Assembly: GCA_937901225.1 (NCBI GenBank)
Contig: CALCGX010000089.1
Coordinates: 1 to 17,752, forward strand
Length of the DNA stretch: 17,752 nt
DNA from: an uncultured Bacteroidales bacterium
GTDB taxonomy: Bacteria; Bacteroidota; Bacteroidia; Bacteroidales; Paludibacteraceae
Direction: 5' to 3'
Numbering within the stretch: position 1 is the first letter of the stretch; every line of letters starts with the position of its first letter. Below, piece after piece: positions 6,344 to 13,735 of the stretch. The notes beneath the pieces are model-generated. The model was not told where the DNA came from. It saw only the letters and a list, made by a program, of their open reading frames with translations, and searched no databases. The position numbers and the translations under genes are program-made.

Positions 6344-6398
6344 GAATAACTAACGAATAACTAATGAATCACTAAAGAATAACTAAAGAATCACTAAA
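6344..6398. repeat. 11-bp array (GAATMACTAAN x5) directly upstream of pdxB
   Basis: Five consecutive 11-bp units lie four bases upstream of the pdxB ATG, covering the place of its ribosome site. The array is followed by GATTT and, 15 bp later, GGTTCTT, words also found after the array upstream of nlpC. Confidence 0.9.
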
Positions 6399-6433
6399 GA
6401 TTTATAGGGGATATATAGGTTCTTTGCGAGTGA

Positions 6434-7288
6434 TCAATAGCGTATGTTGTCAATCAGTCGCACAGGACCGCAGTAGACGGTGACACAACCGACAGCATTG
6501 TCCCAGCAGTCTGTGGGTTGAAGGGTGTCCTTATCTACGATCTCGTAATACTCCACCTCTAGTCCGTCCACAGCGTTGATGGTGTCAATTACTCGTTGTT
6601 GAACTTCTGCGACAGATGCAGTTTTCGCCCAATTCATCGAAGCAAATAGCGTTTGGGAAATGTTCACAGCTATCTGTTTCTCTTCGTCAGAAAGGCGTTG
6701 GTTGCGACTGCTTAGTGCTAATCCACTTTCCTCACGAACGATAGGATAGTCTATGATTTGAAGACCAGAGAAGCGTTCCTTCATTTCGGAGGATTCAACC
6801 ATATGGTGAATAATTGCCAATTGTTGGAAATCTTTTTCTCCGAAATAGGCGCGGGTTGGTTGTACTAGGTCAAACAATCGACTCACTACTTGTACTACGC
6901 CGTTGAAGTGTCCTGGTCGCATTTTACCCTCCATGACTGCGTCTAATCCGTTGAAATCGAATGAAAATGGTTGTTGCATTTCCTCTGGTGTGTACATTTC
7001 TTCAGGTGAAGGTGCAAACACAAAATGTACGCCCAAGTCGGTTAACAGCTCAACATCCTTGGTTAATGTACGTGGATATTTTAACAAATCCTCAGGGTTA
7101 TTAAACTGTGTAGGATTGACAAAAACGCTAACTACACATACATCGTTTTCTGCTACCGCTTGACGAACCAGGGCAGCATGTCCCTCGTGCAACGCTCCCA
7201 TAGTAGGAACGAGACCAATCGTTTTGTTTTGACGAAGACAGGCCTTTATTTGGCGAACGAGTTCTTGTTTTGTTGTAATAACTTGCAT
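6434..7288 (-). CDS. panC: Pantothenate synthetase
   Basis: Joins pantoate and beta-alanine using ATP, through a pantoyl-adenylate, to make pantothenate for coenzyme A. The 284-residue length is typical. The ATP-binding HxGH-type motif lies in PTMGALHEGH (28-37). FGEKDFQQL (149-157) and ALSSRNQRLS (191-200) are the other signatures. I chose the ATG at 7286-7288 (MQVITTKQEL). A longer open frame begins at 7408, but it adds 40 residues absent from the family and crosses the promoter at 7309-7316. It is divergent from the starch-synthase-like gene and is followed, 94 bp later, by pdxB, so a cofactor-synthesis operon panC-pdxB-proS is likely. Confidence 0.95.
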   Translation of the reverse strand: MQVITTKQELVRQIKACLRQNKTIGLVPTMGALHEGHAALVRQAVAENDVCVVSVFVNPTQFNNPEDLLKYPRTLTKDVELLTDLGVHFVFAPSPEEMYTPEEMQQPFSFDFNGLDAVMEGKMRPGHFNGVVQVVSRLFDLVQPTRAYFGEKDFQQLAIIHHMVESSEMKERFSGLQIIDYPIVREESGLALSSRNQRLSDEEKQIAVNISQTLFASMNWAKTASVAEVQQRVIDTINAVDGLEVEYYEIVDKDTLQPTDCWDNAVGCVTVYCGPVRLIDNIRY

Positions 7289-7308
7289 AATAATATCAAA
7301 AAAGTGTG

Positions 7309-7387
7309 CAAAGGTACAACAATTATGGGAAAAACGAAAATTTTTCGCCAAAAAATTATGTAATGTCAAAATTTTTTTGTACCTTTG
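7309..7387. promoter_or_regulatory. Divergent promoter region of panC and the GT5-like gene
   Basis: A minus-strand TACCTTTG (7316-7309) serves panC and a plus-strand TACCTTTG (7380-7387) serves the 7424 gene. Both lack a perfect -33 TTTG. Between them lies a 13-bp palindrome, CGAAAATTTTTCG (7335-7347), near both -33 positions, a possible shared operator. Confidence 0.65.
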
Positions 7388-7423
7388 TAGCGGGAAATAG
7401 TATCCCAATTAAAAACGAATAGT

Positions 7424-8251
7424 ATGAAAGAGCAAAAACGCATTCTATTTATCTCACAAGAGATATACCCTTATTTGGATCAAGAGACACCAATTCGATT
7501 GCTCAATCGTCAGTTGCCAGAATTGTTTCAATCTCATGGATATGAGACACGTACTTTCATGCCTAAGTTTGGCGATATCAACGAACGCCGCAATCAATTG
7601 CATGAGGTCATCCGACTTTCTGGTATGAACATTATCATTGCGGGTTCGGACCATCCATTGCTGATTAAAGTTGCAAGTATTCAATCTGCAAGAATACAAA
7701 TCTATTTTATCGATAATGATGTGTATTTCCATCGTCGTAAGGGTTTGGCTAATGCTGAAGGTGTAGAATACAAAGATAATGACGAGCGTAGCATCTTCTT
7801 TACTCGTGGTACGTTGGAAACCGTAAAGAAGTTGCGCTGGACTCCTAATGTCGTTTTCTGTTCAGGTTGGATGTCTGCATTGACTCCATTGTTCGTAAAG
7901 AAAGCCTATTCAGACACACCATTCTTTGAGAAAACCAAAGTGGTATTGTCATTGGATAACGAGGAATACGCGACACCTTTCAGTACTAAATTGGCTGAAA
8001 AGTTGCTTGTAAATGGTGTCACCAATAGCGATCTTCGTGGCATAGCAGGTCTGCCTGTGGGTTATGAAGATTTAATGCGTTTAGCTATTGACTTCTCAGA
8101 TGCGATTGTACTGTCATCGCCTAATGTGAATCAACGCTTGTTGAACTATGCTCAGAATAGTGGCAAACCTATTTTACCATACGCCGAGAATAACAACGAA
8201 GCATATTTGGATTTCTGCAATAATCTATTGTCGGATGATGAGACTGTATAA
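7424..8251 (+). CDS. Starch/glycogen-synthase N-terminal (GT5) domain protein, lacking the C-terminal domain
   Basis: 275 residues that follow the N-terminal Rossmann half of GT5 glycogen synthases: KRILFISQEIYPY at 5-17, IDNDVYF at 96-102, PNVVFCSGWMSAL at 141-153 (equivalent of the usual HDWHTAL block) and LSLDNEEYATPF around 176-186. The ADP-glucose-binding KxGGL signature expected near residue 20 is missing (sequence YLDQETPIRLL), and the whole C-terminal GT-B half that holds most donor contacts is absent. Alone it is therefore unlikely to be a working synthase. It may be a regulatory or scaffold pseudoenzyme. Many Bacteroidales carry such a short protein beside panC and a DUF4270 gene, so this looks like a stable form rather than a fresh truncation. 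The next gene starts within its last codons. Confidence 0.8.
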   Translation: MKEQKRILFISQEIYPYLDQETPIRLLNRQLPELFQSHGYETRTFMPKFGDINERRNQLHEVIRLSGMNIIIAGSDHPLLIKVASIQSARIQIYFIDNDVYFHRRKGLANAEGVEYKDNDERSIFFTRGTLETVKKLRWTPNVVFCSGWMSALTPLFVKKAYSDTPFFEKTKVVLSLDNEEYATPFSTKLAEKLLVNGVTNSDLRGIAGLPVGYEDLMRLAIDFSDAIVLSSPNVNQRLLNYAQNSGKPILPYAENNNEAYLDFCNNLLSDDETV

Positions 8252-9671
8252 GCTGATAATTTGTTTGGTAATCCCTTTTGCCCTACTGGGGTGTCAAGAT
8301 GATGCCATGAATGCTGGTTCATCTACGCTGTCAGAATCGGACGATATTCAGGTAAAGGCAGATACTTTTTCGTTGGCATCAGCTTTGGATTCTTGTGCAG
8401 CGTTGACCTTGACTCCTGATTCTTTCTTGCTTGGTGAATGCGACACACACTTTGGCACCATACAAGCAGATATCTTGACGCAATTGGCATGTCCAGAAGG
8501 ATTTCAATATCCGTATGCAGAAACAGCGGAAGTGGATTCGATATACCTATATATACATTATAATAGCTGGTACGGCGATGGTAAAGCACCATTAGGCATT
8601 ACCGTATATGAAATGGATCGCTCTTCGCTAACGGAAACTGGCATATATCCTAGCAACTTGCATTTGGAAGACTATTGCAGTTTAGAAGACTCTACACATA
8701 TCGCCAAGGCATCGCGTATTATTATCCCATCAGAACCTACTGATTCGCTATATCAATCCTCCAGCGATAGTTATCAACCATTTATTCGCATCAAACTGAC
8801 CGATGAGTTTGCTAAGCGATTCTTTGCGAAACAAGATTTTTCTTCACAAGAGGTGTTTAATGAGGCATTTAAGGGATTGTATATAACGTCGGATTTTGGC
8901 GGAAGCAATGTATTGTACATCACCAATATTAGCATGGCGGTATATTATCATTTCAGCCGCCCGATGTCGAATGGTAGAGATACGATATTGCAAGATATAA
9001 AATCTTTTTATGCCAATAGCGAGGTGCGCCAAATTAATCGTTACACCTACCCCAATCGCCGAGAAGTATTGACGCTTTACGCGCAAAACACGGACACCAG
9101 TTATATCGTATCGCCTGCAAACATTTACACTCAATTGTCCTTGCGCATGGACTCAATCTATCAGCGCATTAAAGAGCAACTGGGAGATGATGCTAACGAT
9201 TATCGCGTATATGTTAACCAAGCATTGTTAACATTGGATGTGCTATATGACGCTGAAACAACTAGTGATCGTCCACGTGACCAATGGGATGTGCCTGCCA
9301 ATAATATGCTATTAATCAAAGCAGAGAATTTCAACACCTTCTTTGCTAAGAACGAGCTCCCATCTGACACATCTGCCATATTAGCGACACTGACAGTAAC
9401 AGCCGATACACTTGGAAAAGAGTCCTACTCATACTCTTATGACTTATCGAGCTTACTGACACAGCAATTACGCAGTAATCAACCGATAGACGAACTCAAG
9501 TTTATGCTTGTACCTGTATCCGTAACAAGCACCAACTCATCGTCTTCCACCGTCATCACGTCAGTAAAACAAATGCAAACCATTTCAGCAACACGTATTC
9601 GATCTGCACAGAACGCATTACAACCAATTGACTTAGAGATGGTATATTCTGGCTTCAACCGCACGAGGTAG
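8235..9671 (+). CDS. DUF4270 family outer-membrane-type lipoprotein
   Basis: About 478 residues, function unknown. I place the start at the ATGATG at 8235-8240, not at the far upstream ATG (8148), because it gives a lipoprotein signal: MMRLYKLIICLVIPFALLGC with the lipobox cysteine at residue 20. It overlaps the previous gene by 17 bp. Mature features fit DUF4270: LLGECDTHFGTIQADILTQL near the N-terminus, a beta-rich body (VDSIYLYIHYNSWYGDG), and the GRDTILQDIKSF..SEVRQINRY block mid-protein. DUF4270 proteins are Bacteroidota-specific, predicted exported, and mostly beta. Pairing with the GT5-like gene hints at a joint envelope or polysaccharide role, which is inference only. A strong hairpin at 9702-9730 ends the transcript. 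Confidence 0.8.
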   Translation: MMRLYKLIICLVIPFALLGCQDDAMNAGSSTLSESDDIQVKADTFSLASALDSCAALTLTPDSFLLGECDTHFGTIQADILTQLACPEGFQYPYAETAEVDSIYLYIHYNSWYGDGKAPLGITVYEMDRSSLTETGIYPSNLHLEDYCSLEDSTHIAKASRIIIPSEPTDSLYQSSSDSYQPFIRIKLTDEFAKRFFAKQDFSSQEVFNEAFKGLYITSDFGGSNVLYITNISMAVYYHFSRPMSNGRDTILQDIKSFYANSEVRQINRYTYPNRREVLTLYAQNTDTSYIVSPANIYTQLSLRMDSIYQRIKEQLGDDANDYRVYVNQALLTLDVLYDAETTSDRPRDQWDVPANNMLLIKAENFNTFFAKNELPSDTSAILATLTVTADTLGKESYSYSYDLSSLLTQQLRSNQPIDELKFMLVPVSVTSTNSSSSTVITSVKQMQTISATRIRSAQNALQPIDLEMVYSGFNRTR

Positions 9672-9701
9672 TATATTATACTTCGACACAATATGCAACA
9701 A

Positions 9702-9730
9702 AGCAACGGCTGCCATCGGCAGCCGTTGCT
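9702..9730. terminator. Strong 13-bp hairpin between convergent DUF4270 gene and gcvH
   Basis: AGCAACGGCTGCC (9702-9714) and its exact complement (9718-9730) flank a 3-nt loop. The tail is AT-rich but not a pure T-run. It lies between two gene 3' ends and probably serves both strands. Confidence 0.8.
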
Positions 9731-9752
9731 ATATATAATATAATAAGGTGTA

Positions 9753-10130
9753 TTATCCTACGAATGCTTGATAACCCTCTGCATCCAACAGTGTCTCCAA
9801 CTCTGCAGGATCAGCTACACTAATTTTAATCATCCAGCCTTCACCATATGGATCATTGTTGACCAATTCTGGTTGGTCGTTGATAGCCTCATTTATCTCC
9901 AACACTTCTCCAGCAACTGGCATGTTGAGATCACTAACTGTTTTAACAGCTTCTACAGAGCCAAACACTTCGTTTTGAGCTAATGTCTCGCCTTCTGTAT
10001 TAATGTCAAGAAATACGATTTCTCCTAATTCTGATTGTGCATAATCGGTAATACCTACATATGCCACATCACCTTCAACACGAATCCATTCGTGCTCTTT
10101 GGTGTAACGCAAGTTAGATGGTGTATTCAT
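9753..10130 (-). CDS. gcvH: Glycine cleavage system H protein
   Basis: The lipoyl carrier that shuttles the aminomethyl group between the P, T and L proteins in glycine oxidation. 125 residues, standard length. KEHEWIRVEGDVAYVGITDYAQSELGEIVFLD is the family N-terminal block, and the lipoylated lysine is Lys63 in FGSVEAVKTVSDL. The C-terminal part (NDDPYGEGWMIKI-like, here NNDPYGEGWMIKI) is canonical. No gcvT or gcvP is in the window. It lies downstream of gldK but behind that gene's terminator; I found no clear TAnnTTTG box in the 40 bp between, so it may use a weak promoter or read-through. Confidence 0.97.
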   Translation of the reverse strand: MNTPSNLRYTKEHEWIRVEGDVAYVGITDYAQSELGEIVFLDINTEGETLAQNEVFGSVEAVKTVSDLNMPVAGEVLEINEAINDQPELVNNDPYGEGWMIKISVADPAELETLLDAEGYQAFVG

Positions 10131-10171
10131 AAATAGTTTGTGTATTAATAAGTTTTCGTATCATATAAAAA

Positions 10172-10195
10172 AAGAGACACACTGCGGTGTCTCTT
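10172..10195 (-). terminator. Intrinsic terminator after gldK
   Basis: AAGAGACAC (10172-10180) pairs with GTGTCTCTT (10187-10195) around a 6-nt loop. On the minus strand the stem runs into a T-run (TTTTTTTATATG). It sits 10 bp after the gldK stop. Confidence 0.85.
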
Positions 10196-10204
10196 CTTTA
10201 ATTT

Positions 10205-11890
10205 TTATTGCTCACCAAGCATAGTCATTGCACAGCGGAAACCAATTGTGCTAGATGATTTACTTTGATCCAAGTATCTACGGGTGGTAGGATTCAACCA
10301 ATAAATACGATCATTCCATGATCCACCTTTATATACGCGCGAACACTTATCAATACGAGGAGCGAGAATATCTGATGGATCAACCTTAGCCTTTTGACGT
10401 TGCTCTGCGGTCAAGACTACTGTATCTAGAGGGAAATCGGTGATAAAGATAGAATTAGCATCTCCATCCTTATAACTACGTTTGTCATCACTTGCATTCC
10501 ACTCAATTGCCAAACAACCTGTAGGAGTAAGAACTAAATCACCCAAAGTATCTCGTTGCAATGATGCATACACATTACCACGGAATGCATTGTACTCAGT
10601 CAAATCCTCGAAACTTGTCTCACGATATACATCAAGTACCCATTCGTTCACATTGCCCGCCATGTTATACAAACCAAAATCATTTGGTGCATACGCATCC
10701 ACAGGAGCGGTTAACACAAATCCATCATTAGTAGCACCAGCGACACCCATCATATCACCTCGACCACGAACAAAGTTTGCTAACATCAGACCCATATTCT
10801 CTTGACTGATATCACGAGGGTGATAACCAGACCATGGATAAATACGACCTTCAACAGGCATACCATCGTCTGCACCTGCCACAGGAGCAAAAGCGGCATA
10901 CTCCCACTCCATCTCTGTAGGCAAACGATAACCAATTAGCAACAGACCATCTGCACGAGTAATCTTGCGGAGCGATCCGTATGCATCTGTGCGAGCTCCT
11001 TTACCATAGGTAGGAACATAGTTATCGTCATTCAAATATTTCTCAGTATTGAATACAAATTGATCGCGAACCCACTCATATGGTACTTGGTACATCGTTA
11101 CCAAAGGATCCACCAAGCGACCCTTCTCGTCCTTCTTCACTGTTTCCTTACCCGTATAACCAAATTCTTGAGCCACAGACAATTTCACTTGCACCTCTAC
11201 AGCCTCATACTTTGCATATTCAGGATGCTCAGGATTCTCTTTCAAAAACGCCTCAACTTCCTCTTTTGACATATATGTATGAGGATTCACCTTTGTGTAA
11301 TCAGGATGCTCAATAATGTTATTTGAAGACAATATCAACTCATTGACACGGTCCGTACGCCATTGACAAAATGCCATAGCTTGATCCCAATTAACACCTA
11401 CTACAGGGTAAAAACTATAAGCAGGGTGACGGAAATAGTTATCCACATAAGGCTCATTATATGCCAACTCATCGCGCCAAACGGTAGTATCTGGCAATGT
11501 GGCTTTCACCAATTCTGGATTATAGCGACCAAATACATAGTTCATCCACTCTACATACTCTCTCCAACCAATATTGGTCACCTCATATTTATCCATAAAG
11601 AATGAACTAACCGTCATCGAACGACGACTGCTATTGCGAGAAGCTGTAAGAAATTCATCTTGTTGACCAATGGTAAAAGAACCGCCTTCGATAGGAAGCA
11701 TACCAGTAGGAACAATCGAATAAATTCCCTCATAAGCCTCAAAATTGGTAGTACCTGGGTCAAAAGCTTTCCAACCAGTCAAAAATGAAGTTTTCGTGTT
11801 CAGATCACGTTTGTTAAAGGATTGGCAGGCACTCAAAGCAAGCACCATCACAATAACAAGAACTCTTGATACGTTTGATTTGATATTCAT
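10205..11890 (-). CDS. gldK: GldK/PorK-type lipoprotein (type IX secretion ring component)
   Basis: 561 residues. The signal peptide ends in a lipobox, LALSAC, with the cysteine at 22. The body is a formylglycine-generating-enzyme/sulfatase-modifying (FGE) fold: IEGGSFTIGQQDE at 67-79, MDKYEVTNIGWREYVEWM at 99-116, YRLPTEMEWEYAA at 321-333, NMAGNVNEWV at 409-418, KGGSWNDR at 521-528 and IGFRCAM at 549-555. In GldK/PorK this fold is structural: with GldN/PorN it forms a periplasmic ring tethered to the outer membrane in the type IX secretion system and gliding machinery. It is longer than F. johnsoniae GldK (about 460) and P. gingivalis PorK (about 490), mostly through an insert around residues 185-300. 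gldL, gldM and gldN usually follow directly, but here a terminator and gcvH follow. It could be a stand-alone paralogue. Confidence 0.85.
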   Translation of the reverse strand: MNIKSNVSRVLVIVMVLALSACQSFNKRDLNTKTSFLTGWKAFDPGTTNFEAYEGIYSIVPTGMLPIEGGSFTIGQQDEFLTASRNSSRRSMTVSSFFMDKYEVTNIGWREYVEWMNYVFGRYNPELVKATLPDTTVWRDELAYNEPYVDNYFRHPAYSFYPVVGVNWDQAMAFCQWRTDRVNELILSSNNIIEHPDYTKVNPHTYMSKEEVEAFLKENPEHPEYAKYEAVEVQVKLSVAQEFGYTGKETVKKDEKGRLVDPLVTMYQVPYEWVRDQFVFNTEKYLNDDNYVPTYGKGARTDAYGSLRKITRADGLLLIGYRLPTEMEWEYAAFAPVAGADDGMPVEGRIYPWSGYHPRDISQENMGLMLANFVRGRGDMMGVAGATNDGFVLTAPVDAYAPNDFGLYNMAGNVNEWVLDVYRETSFEDLTEYNAFRGNVYASLQRDTLGDLVLTPTGCLAIEWNASDDKRSYKDGDANSIFITDFPLDTVVLTAEQRQKAKVDPSDILAPRIDKCSRVYKGGSWNDRIYWLNPTTRRYLDQSKSSSTIGFRCAMTMLGEQ

Positions 11891-11930
11891 AATTTTTTGA
11901 ATTATTTTTATACTATTCCATTTCAGCCGG

Positions 11931-12072
11931 CAAAATTACAAAAAAAAAGTCAATTATACTAACTTTTTTGCAAAAAAAACGTCAGAACACGTGTTTTTTT
12001 TCAAAAACAAGCATTTTTTTACGTTCTTTTCCGTAAAAATATAGTAGAATCCCGATATTTTTTGTAACTTTG
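11931..12072. promoter_or_regulatory. Divergent gldK / folP promoter region
   Basis: The minus strand has TAATTTTG (11938-11931) for gldK and the plus strand has TAACTTTG (12065-12072) for folP; neither has a clear TTG at -33. Between them are a 10-bp palindrome AACACGTGTT (11986-11995) and an inverted repeat TTTTTACG / CGTAAAAA (12016-12023 / 12032-12039), candidate operator or hairpin sites in very AT-rich DNA. Confidence 0.55.
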
Positions 12073-12079
12073 CAGTCGA

Positions 12080-12913
12080 ATGCAGTTGAGCATTAAAGTT
12101 CATAATCGCTTATTGGATTTGTCATCACCCAAAGTGATGGCCATTGTTAATGTTACCCCTGATAGTTTTTATACATCATTCGGCACTGAATCCTCTAGCG
12201 ATCTGCTCAATCACGTACAAGAATTGCTTAATCAAGGCGCAGATATTCTAGACATTGGAGCATGCTCCACTCGCCCCAACTCCACCCCTGTGGATGTTCA
12301 AGAAGAATGGAATCGCTTAGCGCCTGCTCTGCAAGCCATTCGTGCACACTTCCCACAAGCGATTATTTCGGTGGACACTTTCCGTGCTGAAATAGCCGAG
12401 CGGGCAATACTTGCAGGAGCCGACATGATCAATGATGTCTATGGAGGCGATGCCGACCAACAGATGTGGAATATCATTGCTAAGTATCGCGTACCTTATA
12501 TCCTTACCCATGCGCAGGAGGTGGCAACTGCGGGAGAAGTCAAAGATTATGACTATACCATGAGCCGTATGTTGGACTTCTTTCAATCTCGATTAGATGC
12601 GCTTCACCGCATGGGCATAGCGGATGTGATTATTGACCCAGGATTTGGTTTTGCGAAAACAGAACAACAAAATTATACCATACTCCACAACATAGACATT
12701 TTTGCAGTTCTCAACACTCCCGTTTTGGCTGGTATATCGCGTAAATCAATGCTTTACAAGCCATTAGGACTTACTCCAACAGATGTATTGCCTGCCACCA
12801 TTGCTGCCAACACCATGGCTTTAGAACGGGGTGCGAATATCCTACGAGTACACGATGTTGCCGCAGCAAAACAAGCCATTGCTATTTATTCATTAACACA
12901 TAAAAACGAATAA
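12080..12913 (+). CDS. folP: Dihydropteroate synthase
   Basis: Condenses p-aminobenzoate with dihydropterin pyrophosphate in folate synthesis and is the sulfonamide target. 277 residues, TIM barrel. Conserved blocks: MAIVNVTPDSFY (20-31), DIGACSTRP (58-66), SVDT (97-100), GADMINDV (113-120), DPGFGFAKT (186-194), LAGISRKSM (216-224) and RVHDV (256-260). The start ATG lies only seven bases after the -7 box TAACTTTG, so the mRNA would be almost leaderless. The next in-frame ATG (residue 20) would cut into the first barrel strand, so the start is secure. The cdaA start follows the stop by three bases, an arrangement common in Bacteroidota. Confidence 0.96.
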   Translation: MQLSIKVHNRLLDLSSPKVMAIVNVTPDSFYTSFGTESSSDLLNHVQELLNQGADILDIGACSTRPNSTPVDVQEEWNRLAPALQAIRAHFPQAIISVDTFRAEIAERAILAGADMINDVYGGDADQQMWNIIAKYRVPYILTHAQEVATAGEVKDYDYTMSRMLDFFQSRLDALHRMGIADVIIDPGFGFAKTEQQNYTILHNIDIFAVLNTPVLAGISRKSMLYKPLGLTPTDVLPATIAANTMALERGANILRVHDVAAAKQAIAIYSLTHKNE

Positions 12914-12916
12914 ATC

Positions 12917-13696
12917 ATGTTATTGGGAATAAAAGATATTATTGACATATTATTGGTTGCCTTCATCCTATTTGCAATCTATCGCATCTTACGCCGTTCT
13001 GGAGCAAGTAACCTATTTTGGGGTATCTTGGCATTTATCTTCACGTGGCTATTAGTCAGTTATGTATTCCACCTGGAACTCACCAGTGCTTTGTTCGACC
13101 GATTTGTTAGTGTGGGAGCAATTGCGTTGATTGTAATCTTTCAAGAGGAAATCCGTAGTTTCTTCTACCGAATAGGTGCACGATTCAATGTGGAGCACTT
13201 CAAGGAACGATGGTCTAAGATCAAGCACGAACAAAATGTGCAAAAGCAAATAGATGCAGTTGCTAACGCTTGCGAACATATGTCAGCAAGCAAAACGGGA
13301 GCGTTGATTGTCATTACCAATCAACAAGAGTTGAAGACTTTTGCTGACACGGGCGAAATCATTGATGCGACACTCTCGATGCGTCTGGTGGAAAACATTT
13401 TCTTCAAAAACACGCCTCTTCACGATGGAGCACTCATCATCCGCAATGGACGTGTATGGGCTGCTGCCTGCATCCTACCTGTTTCAAAACGAACAGACCT
13501 GCCCAAACGTTACGGATTGCGCCACCGTGCTGCATTAGGATTAACTGAAAAAACCGATGCTACCGCCATTGTCGTATCCGAAGAAACAGGTACAATATCC
13601 ATAGCCAAAGGCGAAACAATACGACCTGTTACTCCAAAAGAATTGGAGCAAGAACTTGCCTTAGCATTTGGCATGGAGACCAATGAGAAAAAATAA
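12917..13696 (+). CDS. cdaA: Diadenylate cyclase CdaA (c-di-AMP synthase)
   Basis: Makes the second messenger cyclic di-AMP from two ATP. 259 residues: an N-terminal membrane part with three hydrophobic segments (about 8-22, 32-52, 62-76), a short coiled linker (about 90-115) and the DAC (DisA_N) domain. The catalytic motifs are DGA at 170-172 (LHDGALII) and RHR at 202-204 (YGLRHRAALG). Length and topology match CdaA/DacA. Placement after folP differs from the cdaA-cdaR-glmM order of Firmicutes; no cdaR or glmM is present. Cotranscription with folP is likely, and with metG possible because no promoter is evident in the 39 bp between them. c-di-AMP commonly controls potassium and osmolyte balance and wall stress. 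Confidence 0.95.
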   Translation: MLLGIKDIIDILLVAFILFAIYRILRRSGASNLFWGILAFIFTWLLVSYVFHLELTSALFDRFVSVGAIALIVIFQEEIRSFFYRIGARFNVEHFKERWSKIKHEQNVQKQIDAVANACEHMSASKTGALIVITNQQELKTFADTGEIIDATLSMRLVENIFFKNTPLHDGALIIRNGRVWAAACILPVSKRTDLPKRYGLRHRAALGLTEKTDATAIVVSEETGTISIAKGETIRPVTPKELEQELALAFGMETNEKK

Positions 13697-13735
13697 GCCT
13701 ATTACTCACTCGTAAATAGATAAATAACAAACAAT

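Noticed and set aside
7289..7408. N-terminal extension of panC to 7408
   Set aside because: The extra 40 residues are not part of the family and the stretch contains the panC promoter.
8148..8234. Upstream start for the DUF4270 gene
   Set aside because: It would overlap the previous gene by about 100 bp and hide the lipoprotein signal that begins at 8235/8238.
11220..11310. Short similar segments in gldK (EHPDYTK and EHPEYAK)
   Set aside because: A short amino-acid level similarity with diverged DNA; it does not form a tandem array like the others.
11060..11316. Plus-strand open frames within gldK
   Set aside because: They lie antisense to conserved GldK coding sequence and have no protein-family character.
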